DNA of 64,000 nucleotides from assembly GCA_012274445.1 (NCBI GenBank), contig JAAROD010000087.1, positions 868,001-932,000 on the forward strand, in the 5' to 3' direction. The notes beneath the pieces are model-generated. The model saw only the letters and a program-made list of their open reading frames with translations. It did not search any database and had not been told where the DNA came from. Made by a program: the position numbers and the translations under genes. Positions 1-11,235 of the stretch are shown one piece after another. This DNA comes from Sclerotiophoma versabilis (Eukaryota > Ascomycota > Dothideomycetes > Pleosporales > Didymellaceae). Positions within the stretch are counted from its first letter, which is position 1. Every line of letters starts with the position of its first letter.

Positions 1-418
1 CATGTAACGAATGCGGGGATTTCGTTTGCAACAAGCGGTGCGTTTTTCTGCCATGTATGAAGCTGTGCGATCCTCCGGTGCCTTTGACATTCTCTGTCCA
101 ACGCAACATGATCCGGACGCAAGTAATGGGCACACATGTCCTGCGAGACCTATCAGATACTTCGATGTGTTAGATATGTACCAGTGCAGCGATTACGGAC
201 ATGTAAGCGTCAGTCATCGGACTGTAAGCAGGCCGCTGGATACCAGATAGAGAAGATGAAATGATGGAAAACACAAACATGATGTACAAAAACATGATAC
301 CGGGCGACGGAGAGCTAAATTGGCATAGGGTGAACATTTGAACTGCTCAAAGAATATTCGAACTGCTCGAAGAACATCCCAAACACAAACTCTAGTTCAT
401 CAAGTATCTCCCACCGCG
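1..418. other. Left-edge spacer, no gene seen
   Basis: No convincing coding signal on either strand. The stretch lies just downstream of the DUF1349 gene, so its right part may hold that gene's 3' UTR. Confidence 0.5.
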
Positions 419-1261
419 TTAGAAGATTTCCAACCCCTCAAAATCCACGCACAAGTTCCTCATGCCTGCATTCGGTCCCCCAGTCCTCCTGTCAAACATG
501 CTGACCCCAAAGTTCGCTGGTCGACTCGCATACACACCAACTCTTACAGCCTTGTTCTCCACACCCCAGAAAAACCAAGTCACCTCCCTAAGCTTCTTCC
601 ACCCCAGCATCTCATCTTCATACCAGACCCACAACGCATAGCCAATGCGTTCGATCTTCACGCGCAGATCCGAACGTCGAGCGTGATAAGCAGGTAGAGA
701 TGTCAGAGACCAGTCGGCACCCTCCGAGTTTGCAACTACGGAAGTTGCATGGCATGCGTTGTTGCAGAACTCAAGACCGACTTTGACCCACTTGGATGCT
801 GGTGCGGGCGCAACGTACGCGGGCGGTGGACTGCGGGAGCGAGGGGCTGGGTGGCCTGATTCTGGGATCGGTATTCGCGAGGTTGAACTTCTTCTCCCTT
901 GGTGTATGTTCGGTGTTGATATCATGGTTTTCGTGCTGTTGTTGAGCGAGATGGAAACGACGTTTGGTGCATCTGATGATGCTACAGGAGGTGCTGTCTG
1001 TCCTGGCGGTGCGCCTGCAAAAATGACCAGTCCTCCTTGATCCCACTCTAGTTCCCAATCGGCAGAGACAGTGACTTCGGCTGCTATAAACGGATTGCGC
1101 AGCGCTGTATAGAGTACGGGTGCTGTTGATGTGTCTCGGGAAGGTGGCTTCCTCCACAGATCCGTATTCGGAGGCGCGGCAAGCATGAACGATCCCATAT
1201 ATTCCGGTACGACATCGCTTGGCACATTGAGAGCTGTGAAGGATGAGCTGGCTGGTGGCAT
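419..1261 (-). CDS. DUF1349 / Ree1-like concanavalin-fold protein
   Basis: This is a single-exon 280-residue protein. The pattern SADWELEWDQGGLVIF (residues about 66-81), followed by ASKWVKVGLEF and later LREVTWFFWGVENKAVRVGVYASRP, matches the DUF1349 family, which has a concanavalin A-like fold. The family includes yeast Ree1, linked to enolase regulation. A Ser/Pro-rich insert of about 60 residues (roughly 88-150) splits the fold between the first and second conserved blocks, which is longer than I would expect. No signal peptide or membrane segment is visible, so it is probably cytosolic. The start is the first ATG of the frame; Met22 is an alternative. The biochemical role of the family is poorly known, so no reaction is assigned. 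Confidence 0.75.
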   Translation of the reverse strand: MPPASSSFTALNVPSDVVPEYMGSFMLAAPPNTDLWRKPPSRDTSTAPVLYTALRNPFIAAEVTVSADWELEWDQGGLVIFAGAPPGQTAPPVASSDAPNVVSISLNNSTKTMISTPNIHQGRRSSTSRIPIPESGHPAPRSRSPPPAYVAPAPASKWVKVGLEFCNNACHATSVVANSEGADWSLTSLPAYHARRSDLRVKIERIGYALWVWYEDEMLGWKKLREVTWFFWGVENKAVRVGVYASRPANFGVSMFDRRTGGPNAGMRNLCVDFEGLEIF

Positions 1262-4200
1262 GTCCAGAGTGCGATCGGCCCAGGTTATTCACTATGCCGA
1301 CTCGACGATGCAGACGCCTACTTCTTTTTCCAGTACCGTGAATGATCGGTCTGGTGTGCAGCACAGTTGGTAACGAGTATATAAATAGCGTTTGAGAGTT
1401 CCTGCAGTATGTCCCCGCACACGGATCGCGTCGATCAGGAATGGTCGTTTAGTTTGGATTGTGTCACCTGGACTGGCTTGGTCATTCGCTTTGTTGTGGA
1501 TGGTTGCAGCCAGGGCACATGTAAGCTGATTTCGAAATTACCAGCGCACCAGATCTGCAGGAAGAATTGTGAAAGGTCCGCGCGAATCTCGTTAGGCTTG
1601 TTTTATCGTCAGCCTTAAGCATCTTATACTGAAGCTCACAACGTGCCGCGCCAGACTTCACAGTTTAGCGCTCAGCGACGCGCTTTGCATTGCTCAACGC
1701 CGCACAAGGCGCACTTGACGTGCGTATATGAAGTAGCTGATGCTTACCTCAAGGATTAAGATGAACATGCAGCGACGTTGAACTGGCTGGCTGACCAACG
1801 GCGTGGGCGGCGCATGAGCTGAGGTATCGGTGACCGATCTGCAGCACGGAGAGAGAGCTGGAAGGACGAACAATTGTGATATTGTCATCTTGACCGCTTC
1901 TCAATGCTGCTAATGTAACTATCTGTTGTTGCGAAATCGCACGATGCGATCCTTGGCTGCAGGCAGGGGTGCTACTGGTGCTTCCCTCAAGCTGAGCGCT
2001 CCCGCCACCAACGTAGCGGGCGACAGCTGTGGATTGCCATCGCGGAAGAGCGACAAGCCGGTTCCTAGCATGTTGCGGCTGCTATCCTGGTGAGCCTGTA
2101 AGACGGCGAAGAGACGTGTGCTCTGAGGATGCGACTGTGCCGCGAAACGAACAGGGCGTTGGTGTGTATTTTGTCAACAAGAATACTCGTCGCCGCACAC
2201 AGCCACTCAGCCGCTACATGTACGCCGCGATCCAACATCGAAGAAGCCTCATTTCATCATCACGGCAGTCAGCCTCAAGGCAACGCCGGCAATGGTTCAA
2301 GCAGGGTGCAAGGTTGTTTACATGAATGCCTGTGAAGGGCCGATGCTGTGCATCAGGAGAGCGGTTCACGCTGCTCGAGAGGGTTTAGTTGCTGCTGAGT
2401 TGTCGTTGTGTAACGAAGAAGATGTTCTGCAGGCGCAAGGAAGGTTCTTAGCAGTGCAGCAGTAGCTTTGGCCTGATCGAGGTCCATGTCTGCAGCCTTC
2501 TCGATTCTGTTTTCTCTCAGCGCTTAAAGAGGCAAGGACGAGGTTGACGCGTGGGAACGACGTGCACATAACGGAAGTGGCTGAAGGCAACAAGCCCATT
2601 GTTGGTTCATTGGCCTTGAACCACAGTAGACTGGGATCCTCTGCACCATGTATCTCAACTGTCATAATTAGTATGGTGAAGGAGAAGAGCGCAACATGCA
2701 GCAAGATTGCATCTATGAATCAAACAGGTACACGCGGGCAATGGCAATATGGGACAGCATGATTGTGCATTTGTCTTGGATGCACCTCCCTGCTGTGTTA
2801 TATATGTGGATGGCAAGTAACTACCCACCACGCTATCGGTTCTCGGGAATCTCGCAGGCAAGTGAGCATGGAGTGCGAACTTGATGATGAAAGTGAGGTT
2901 TTCACAACTCAATCCTTGCCCATGTGCACGTCGAGATTTCTGTTTAGAGCGACACTGTCACACTCCCAACTGCGCAATAAGGCTTGAGATCCAGTAGTGG
3001 TGCACGGGTCACAACGTTGAAATGAATATGGTTGTGCCTAGGGATTCAGAATACCAGGGCCTATTACGATATCGTCAGGAGGTCTACTCTATGTTATTTG
3101 ACTGGCTCTTGTATCGTACAACGCAAACAGTTTAGATGTGTGGATGCCGACATTTTGTCCACCCGGCCGTAGATCTTGCAGGGGGTATGCAAGAACGACG
3201 CACAGTGTGCGTGTCATCAGACACTCTCTTGACAAGCGAGTGTACCAACTTCCGCCGCACCATGCTAGCGTTATTTACTGGTCGGCTGGCAAGCGTTCGG
3301 AAGCTGAATATCTCTGTGGAATGGCTAGGAGTGTGCTGGGTGCATTGGCGAGTAGAGGACACAAGACCCGACTGAACAAAGAGACGCAGCTGCACTACGA
3401 TAAGGCTTGAAGATGCTGCTCGTTCATGCTACGAGATGTGAGTGGCGCAGATGCTGTTTGTGTGCTTGTGAAGATGAGCTAAACCCATGGTTCTTGAGTG
3501 GGTGCCTGTCTGCTGACCCAGTCGCTTGAAGGACGAAGTTCGCCAATCCAAGCAACACTGTAGAGCCGAACTCCTTCAGCATCGTTATGAGCGGCAGCAG
3601 GATATGTGTCAAACGTGTAACCGTGAGCAATGCGTATATATTGAGGCGACTCGATGCGCAAGTCGTAAACACGACCAGCAAGCAAAAGGAACCATTTTGC
3701 TCTGTAGCGCCGCACTACTTAATTCCTGTTGTGTCTCAGAGCACCTGCTGCTGTGCTTCAATAGCGCTAGCACGTTATGGTATGTGTTCGTCTTCGGTGA
3801 ATGGTTTGATCAAGGACATTGGGGAGTGCTTTGCTCGTTCGTCGGTAGGCACAGAACTGCTCGAGCATGAGCGTCGTAAAGTCGGCGATGCTGGGTACTG
3901 TTAGCCAAAATGCCATAGCCTGCATGGCGCTCCTGTATTCTTTACGTGCTATCGAACTGAAGGACTGGTCACCTTATACTGGTGTATACTGCGCGCCGAG
4001 GTCAAGCGGGGATGAGTCTCTGAGCTGCCGGCAGTCGGGGCGTGTTGAGTACGGCCAAGCACTGCTGGGTGAGCTTGCTTGTAGAAGAGATACTCCAGCA
4101 GGTGCTTTTTGTATAGGATTAATTGCGTGAACAGTAAGTGTCATAAACTATTCGACGAGTTGGCTTGCACATAGGCCTGGCATACTGTCTCTCGCCCAAT

Positions 4201-5477
4201 CTCTTCATAAAGTGTGCATATACTGCATAATACAGTGACCCAGCAACAGATCACGCAAACACTGGGATACGTTGGAGCTCTGTACAGCTGCAATGGAAGC
4301 TACTTATTGGCACAACTTGCTCACTGCTCATCTATCTGTTTTATCCCCAGCCTTACGCATCGACTCTACCGTAGGCTGGACCAATACAAGACCTCGAAGA
4401 GCAATGGCACGACCACTTGGAGCCTGAAGGTGACTTCTAAACTGAACACTAATCAGCAGTGAGGACGAGCTTGCAACGTGTAAACTCCGCTACACCTCCC
4501 AACGAGAACTTGACTCGGAAACTTGTTATGCTGGCCATGCAAGGATGTGAAGACTGGCGTAGTTGCATCGTGAATGCATCGTTCGGGATGCTCACATGCT
4601 CACCCAATCCTGAGGGTCTCGATGATCGTTGTGCAATCCTGACTACCAACTCATGAGTCGTGGCTCTCGCCAAATCGGGACGATTGCATGCTCGCGTAAA
4701 CGTGCCTGCCAACGCGCAATGTTCAAGTCCCGACTTGATCGAAGATATTCGCGGCCGCATCAAAGTGAGGCTAGCAATCGATAACTGTATGCTGTGGCAA
4801 TATGCACAGCCAATACCGCAGAACTTTGCGGTGTTGCTTCATTGGGTATCGAGTGACATTATCGTACGATATACAGGCCGTGTTGAGCGTATAAGCTCGC
4901 AGTCGTTAGATGTGATAGGCATAGATACCAGGAAAGTCTCGCAGCGGCAAGTAAAGGGCCGAATCGGGTCCTGGGTATGGGTACCTGCCCATTTTGTTTG
5001 TCAAAAAGGGGAACGGAACCTAAGGAAGATCCGACGAATCAGAGCCGACTCAAGACATGCCACAATCTCCGATGAACACCATGTTCGATAGATCTGGAGA
5101 GACATGGGCAGCTTGTTTGCAGAATTATGCACTTAACAGATTGGCTATTGGACGAGATGGTTCGTACATGGAAGGCGATCGTCACGTCCAAGTGCCGAGG
5201 TTTCAATCTCCACATGCGGCTGGACAATCGGCCTGAGTCCGAACCACGGAACCACCTGATGCATGTCTTGGCCTTTTTCCGAAACTAGATCGATAAAGTT
5301 TGAGTGCAACGGTTTTGCTTGTTCGTACTGAAGATGTAGGGTCGAGTAGATTTTCGCAGCGCCGACGCAATAAAGAACCCACTCAAGCTATCTTTGATTC
5401 AATTGGGCATCGCGCAAATAGAGGACGCTATGACGGAGAGAAGGAATTCTTCCCGGGCTGGTAAAGAGCTCCGATGC
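1262..5477. other. 4.2 kb gene-poor region
   Basis: No open frame here has family motifs or plausible splice structure. Base composition is balanced rather than AT-rich, and I see no terminal repeats or reverse-transcriptase or transposase motifs. The longest frame (4660-5091, +) starts with GTG and resembles nothing I know. The stretch could be intergenic DNA, non-coding transcripts or eroded repeats. Confidence 0.5.
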
Positions 5478-6437
5478 TCAGTCTTTGCGATAGACCTTGA
5501 TGGGCCGTGGTAGCTCAGCAGATGAAGCGCAGAGTGTGAAGCCATACTCTGTCAATAATCCGTCAAACGATGTCTCTGGTCGGTAGACCAGTTGCTTCAG
5601 GTTTTCACTGAAGTGAGGCGAATGGTTGGGGCGAACAGCCTTCTCGTACGAATCCCAGGTTTGCAATTCAATCACCAGATGTCCACCAGTACGGAGGCAG
5701 ATTGCGCACTTCCTGAAGAAGTTTCTCACGCCCTCGTCGAGATGCTCGAGATGAATCCACTTTATCACGCTGAGGGCCAGAATGACATCGTATGGACCTG
5801 AGATGGCCCGGTCTGCCGATGCAAGCCAATCTGCGGAGATGAACTGTACGCGAGGCCAATCCGGAGCTGTTGACGCGGCTGAAGGGGTGCGCGAGACGTT
5901 GCTTTTCGGCTCGACGCGGTATCCATGAGTAAGGATTGCGGATACAGGGTAGTAGTCCACGATGTGTTCTGAGTCTCCAGTAGGACGAGCACGTGAAGAG
6001 CGTAGTGCCAGAAGTTTTTCGGCTTGGGCCACTAGTTTTGGATCGATGTCGACGCCAGTGACTGATGCCGCATGAAAGTCAAAGGCTATAACATGGGTCA
6101 ATATAAGGAGCTTGGAGGTATAGTCGCTTAGAGCAGGAGCCGGGGGGACCCTTCCACTTACCAAGCTGACACGCAGCATTACCAGCGTTACAACCAACAT
6201 CTAGGCAGGTCTTCGCGGTGAAGATCGCTGGGACAAGGGTAGTGAGCAGGTTTAGGCGGGCATCCAGTACATGCGTAGCTGATCCAGGGGCTCGTGAGGG
6301 GCCAGTGTAGTCTAGGTGATAGGCATCAGCACGGGAGCAAGACGCAATTGCCGATGATGCAACGTCCGGGACGTGGTGCAGTCCAGTGATGGCGGGTGGA
6401 AGAGTTTACCGGTGTAGTTACCCCAGTTGGTGGCCAT
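5478..6437 (-). CDS. Bin3-type SAM-dependent RNA methyltransferase
   Basis: The model has three exons (6437-6410, 6311-6162, 6085-5478) and encodes 261 residues. Joining exons 2 and 3 rebuilds SAM motif I as CLDVGCNAGNAACQL, followed by SVTGVDIDPKLV; both are typical of the Bin3/MePCE family. That family methylates the 5' gamma-phosphate of small RNAs or monomethylates 5'-phosphate RNA ends. The Bin3 block YDVILALSVIKWIHLEHLDEG and the motif GGHLVIELQTWDSYEKAV follow. Exon 1 begins MATNWGNYT, close to the usual NYxxYY start of the domain. Intron 2 has GTAAGT...TATAG ends. At 261 residues it is a bare catalytic domain without the long N-terminus of animal MePCE. The substrate RNA cannot be told from sequence. 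Confidence 0.85.
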
Positions 6438-6572
6438 TGATTGCTGCCGAGGATGTCAGTTCGGAGGCAGGGTGCAGATCGTAGTCGGGGGATTCCCTCG
6501 GTTGGCCTCGCAGCACAGTCGGCCAGGGAGGAGTGGTACCTAGTGGGCGACTACACAGTTGGGCGCGGGCGA

Positions 6573-6650
6573 GTAGCAAGCAGGCAAGCAGGCAGGCAAG
6601 CAGGCAGGCAGGCAGGCAGGCAGACGAGCAGACGAGCAGACGAGCAGGCG
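6573..6650. repeat. CAGG/CAAG microsatellite plus CAGACGAG units
   Basis: A tetranucleotide tract of mixed CAGG and CAAG units runs directly into about three copies of an 8-bp CAGACGAG unit. Both are seen directly. The tract is non-coding as far as I can judge. Confidence 0.9.
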
Positions 6651-7349
6651 GGCGTGTTTACGGGGGGCACGGGGGCAGCGCAATGGGTGTCTGAGGCGGG
6701 TGGTGAGGATGGTCGGTGAAGGGCGGCTCTGCGTAGCGTCGACATGGCAGCTGCCAACCAGAGCACCAGCGTCAAGCCAGCAGCAAGCCAGTGTGTAGCT
6801 AGTGCCAACCACACCCAATTTCAACGACCGGCCAGTGTGCACCTGAGCCAGCGGGGTGATGCATGTCTGGGAGAGAGGTGCCGAAAGGGGAATGCAACCG
6901 CTCCATGTAGCACAGTGGAGCAGAAGTGGTCGAGGGGGTCGGCGCGGCATACAGGATCAGGATTGCATGCTGCCCGTATGTTCTGCACATCCAGGGACCT
7001 GCTCGGCGCAGAGGCGACAGTGCCCTCACTAGAGCGCAGTGCTAGAGGGCAGCTAGAGGGCAGGACTCGAGAGCAGGACCAGAGGCCAGAGAGCTGCACT
7101 AGCACGGTGACGCAGACGGTGAGCCAGCGTGGTCGAGGTATGGTGCTCCCTGCTCGACCGGGCGCAGGGCGACAGAGGCCCACCGGTCCACACTCGCTGC
7201 ATGTGGACCAGGGCAGTCTTGGGAGCAGCAGTGCCTGGGGGGCGCGTACAGACCAGCGACGGGTGCAGCATTGAAACGGCGGGCGCAAGGCTGTTGCTTT
7301 TTCCCGCTGGTGCAGCGCCCGCGACCAGACACGTCGCCCTGGGACGCGC

Positions 7350-7441
7350 CATGTGTGTGTGTGTGTGGAGGCGGCGGTGATGGCACTCGCACACTGGCCC
7401 CTTCACCCACTCACCCACTCACCCACTCACCCACTCACCCG
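7350..7441. repeat. TG dinucleotide run and CACTCACC tandem repeat
   Basis: A short alternating TG run lies near 7352-7367. At about 7403-7440 an 8-bp CACCCACT unit repeats four to five times. Both sit in the long spacer upstream of the velvet gene. Confidence 0.9.
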
Positions 7442-9104
7442 CCGATGCTCCCGTCTCTGGCGGCCCAGCTCGCACGGGATGGGGTGCAGTGGGCTGACTT
7501 GTGCTCGAGTGCTGGCTGCGACATGTCTCTCCAGCGCTCGCTACCAAGATCAGCACCCTCCACCCGAGACAAGCGCAAGCCACAAACGAGCCATGGCGGC
7601 CGCGTCCGTTGCAAGCCAGAGTCCGGCATCCAGGTGAGGAAAGGCGGTCTCATGTCACCGACCGTGATGCATGAGACCGTCCTGCACGTCGCGCAGCTGC
7701 GTCCGGGAACCTGGGAGACGGTTGGCCTCCTGACTGGCTCTCCGCGCCGAGGAAGCAGCGCTCTGGTCCCCGTTCCATCGCGGCGCAGGGAACCTTCTGA
7801 GGATCGACCCACCACCACTCGCTCTGCGGAGAGACGACGCGACCAGCTGTCGCAGGGAAACAGCCGTGATCACCTTAGCCGCAGCGAAGGAGCTCGCTGT
7901 TGGCCGCCGTGGTAATGGACGGTTCAGAAGGACCAGGATCCCGCTTCGTCTCGGCAGCCACTCACGCCCCAGCGCCCTCGCAGGCTCACACACCGACCGC
8001 GGCCCTGCTAGGCTGCTGGCTCGATGGGGACGCTCGCCGTGCCCTCATGCCAGCCGTCCTCGCATGCTCTGGCTGGGCAGACGCTTCGCGATGCTACCTC
8101 CGCTCGACGGTGACCATCGACCGAGTTACGTAGTAATCTGGCATATTGCCCCAAATTGGCTGCTGCCGGGTTACAGTGTGCAACATTCTGCCCGCCGTGA
8201 TTCGAACAACAACTCACTTGCGAAACCTGGGGACCACCGTTGTTTGTCTCTTTTATCCGGCTGCGAGCCTATTCGGCGACGCCCCACGAGAATACAGCAA
8301 AGCCAGCGTGCACCCGGCAGCAAGCTAGAGACACCTCCCTCGTCCGTTGGCCCACGAGAGGATTTGCTCGGAGCAATCAGACTTGTCAGCGCTCCCAGCA
8401 AAATGTCCACTTCTGCATGCAAGCCAGCGCAATCGAGAGAAAGTGGGTGCTGCTGCAACACATGCAGCGACTAGTCTAGCATTACCCTGCACTTTTCGCC
8501 GCCATCACAAAACTGCTGTTTTGCACAAAGAGGTCCTCACTACTGCTCGTCCCAGGAACTCAAGCCGCTATACGTCAACCTGGTCTGCTCCACTCACCTT
8601 GTTCAGGAAAGTACGGCCTAGGTGCCGACCATACAGCTTCACATATCGCCCTTCCCCTGCTGACCCTATCCTCCAACTGGCCCGTTTATACTCCGAACCG
8701 GCGTTTCTGGACGGTTGGCGTGAGGCTTACCTATTGACAAGGCATGTTGCGGGCCACACCCCCATCTGCATCCTTTTTCGCTCCCGAGTGCCCGTTGTTT
8801 TAGCATCAGAGCGCCTCCACCCAACGTCGACGTAACCGAATTGAAGCATTCGGGCGGCGATCTGGCTGCTGGTGATCCAGATACGTACAGGGTCTCCTAC
8901 AAGGGGACTCTGAACTATAAACTTCTCACGCCGCCACAGTCAAGGCAGTGCCCGCATTCCTGACGTTCTGTCCAACACTGCACGACTCCCTGGCGCTCCC
9001 GAAGTGTGAAGGAACCTCCGAACTGAACACAAGCGCACAGTAGTGGACCACCCAATTCGGCTTTGTGCATCGTGTCCTGGTCTGAGCAAATGATAATACA
9101 ACGC

Positions 9105-10579
9105 ATGTCCCAACCACCACGTCCACCCTCTCCGCTGTCGTCTCTCCCCCCATCAAACACTTTTCCCCCAGCACCAGACATGACAGAAACTCAAAAGCTT
9201 CCTGTCTTCCAACCGCCAGGATTTCTGGACTTCAATCACAGACGACTGCCCCCACCTATACAGCTCAAGCAGCTAGAAATCCCACCCGACGTTGTACCAC
9301 CACGGACGGACTACCACTTTCGCTCACCTGGCGGTCACTTACCTTCCATTCACCCAGGACTGCCCCAACGGCGCGAGCATCAGCAAGCACCTACAGCACA
9401 TTACAGACCAGCAGCACCTCTTGAAAAGCTAGTACATCACACCAACCCATACACACCGCCGAGGTCAGAGGCGCCTTACTCGCCTCAAAATTACGGACCA
9501 CCGCTTTCTCCTCGTTCGCAATACGATGGCAGAGAAGCACGAAGGGTAACTGAGCAACGCTACTCGTCATATGACGAAGCTCGGCATCCATACCATGGAC
9601 CACACGAGCAGCTATACTCGTCCCTTGCATCTCCTGTCGAGCCCTCGCAGCAGCAAAGACACTACGCCCCGCTCCCGTCACCGGGATACACGCCGAGCTA
9701 TGCCTCGAGTAGTACATTCCGTGGGTCGGTGGGCTCTTACTCGCATTCACAACGAGGATCTGTCGCAGCTCCCTTGGGATCGGTAGCGTACCCCGAACCA
9801 AACGCACCTGGCCCTCCACCACGGAAGGAGGTTCGTGCGATCCCATTACCTGGATCCATACCACAGCCTGTGTACAACGAGCAACTGTGAGCATGCCCCC
9901 TGCCTTGATGCAGCCGTGAAACAAGACTGACAAGGCCAGAAATCTAAACTTTGAACTGCGTGTGCGGCAACAGCCTATCGCAGCAAGAGCATGTGGGTTT
10001 GGTGAGCGCGATCGAAGAGTAATAGATCCCCCACCGATCATCCAGCTGTTAGTCACGGACCCGAAGACTGGTATAGCCGAACAGGAAGAGCTTCGGTACT
10101 CGCTTAACGTGGTGCATTGCACGTTGTGGAATGCGGACGGGACCAACGAGGAGACGGCGCTGATACAACCGGACCGGCGAACCACGCGCAGGCTCATGGG
10201 CCAACTCGTTGCTTCTCCCTCGGTTGCCAAGGACGAGCACGACAACGAAGGGTGCTTTTTCTGCTTCCCTGACCTGTCGTGTCGCACACATGGCAGGTAC
10301 CGTCTTCGGTTTGTGCTCATGCGCATCGACCCCATGAACCTACACGTGGGAGGATCTTCGCCCATTCTTACCGAGGTAATGAGCGACGTGTTTACGGTGT
10401 ACACGGCGAAGGACTTCCCTGGCATGCGTCCCAGCAGTGCGCTCACTCGCGCGCTGAAGCTTCAAGGATGCAACATCCAGGTGAAGAAGGGCAACGAGAA
10501 GGCACTGGCTCGCAAACGGCTCACTGCTAGCCAGGAGCACGAGGAAGACGAGGAGATGAAGCGACGACGCAGAATGTGA
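9105..10579 (+). CDS. velC: Velvet-domain regulator, VelC-like
   Basis: Two exons (9105-9886 and 9940-10579) encode 473 residues. The first roughly 270 are Pro/Ser/Tyr/Gln-rich and look disordered. The velvet domain starts across the 53-nt intron as LRVRQQPIAARACGFGERDR, then VIDPPPIIQLLVTD, GCFFCFPDLSCRTHGRYRL and FTVYTAKDFPGM. Velvet proteins are fungal transcriptional regulators of development and secondary metabolism with an NF-kappaB-like DNA-binding fold. A long Pro-rich N-terminus, a C-terminal uninterrupted velvet domain and the ARACGFGERDRRVIDPPP signature fit VelC better than VeA, VosA or VelB; this rests on remembered family features. The C-terminus ends in an acidic stretch and KRRRRM, a possible nuclear localisation signal. 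ATGs at 9090 and 9180 are alternative starts. Confidence 0.85.
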
Positions 10580-11235
10580 GGTGTCACTCCCACCTGGACA
10601 AGAGTGAGCTTTCTTTGAACGGTGTTAGGCGAGCATTTTCCCCGTAGCACTGGGCGGTACCGTGATATTCTGAATACCTGGAGCATTTTCTGCGGACATG
10701 AACTGGCATTTGACGACATGATGACGGGTGTTTGTACTGCCCATGGCGGCGGTACTGGCTCGATGATGAGCAGGGCTTCGCACAGGGTAATGCATTGGGG
10801 TTAGCAGGGCATTGCGCACGATACCATTTGATAGCTTGAATTCTGCAAACAATAGACACTGGCGCACCGCAGCTCACGTGTGGCCGCCCCAGACCACAAC
10901 CATGCAGGCGAGGGAGGGTGAAGTGGAGGGTCGACGGTGCAGACGTTGTTATCGATACCTGGTACTACTCGACGCAGACTGGCTCGGCTGAGTTGACTGG
11001 TGCTGAGTTGACTGGTGCTGAGTTGACTGGTGCTGAGTTGACTGGTGCTGGCTTGACTGGTGCTGCTGACGTAAGTGGTGCTGACTGGCCCTGGCTAGCT
11101 CCGGCCGCCGACGTGCCCCACCGCCAATGCAGTAGCAAAGTGGGCGGGACGCTACAAATTTCTTGTGACGCGCCGCGGGCCTCGAGATTTCTTCCTCCCC
11201 TTCCCCAAAGCGTAGCCCGGGCACAGAAAGCAACC
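10580..11235. other. Spacer between the velvet gene and CTP synthase
   Basis: It contains the velvet gene 3' end, an unremarkable middle part, the 15-bp tandem repeat at 10987-11061, and a GC-rich leader directly before the CTP synthase ATG. No gene is seen. Confidence 0.55.
10987..11079. repeat. 15-bp tandem repeat upstream of CTP synthase
   Basis: The unit GCTGAGTTGACTGGT occurs four times exactly (10987-11046) and a fifth time with two changes (11047-11061). A decayed continuation reaches about 11079. It lies about 175-250 bp before the CTP synthase start codon, so it falls in the promoter or 5' leader. Each unit carries TGACT. Confidence 0.95.

Larger units (their letters stand above)
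6438..9104. other. 2.7 kb spacer upstream of the velvet gene
   Basis: Several long frames overlap on both strands (for example 6744-7274 and 7271-7915, both +). They are rich in Arg, Ser, Pro and Cys and carry no family motif, so they look like by-products of GC-rich DNA. The stretch contains the simple repeats listed separately and probably the 5' leader and regulatory region of the velvet gene. Confidence 0.5.

Noticed and set aside
4660..5091. A 143-codon plus-strand frame in the gene-poor region
   Set aside because: Begins with GTG, not ATG, has no family resemblance and no supporting splice or context.
7271..7915. Long overlapping frames on both strands upstream of the velvet gene
   Set aside because: They run through simple repeats and have Arg/Ser/Pro/His-rich composition with no motif.
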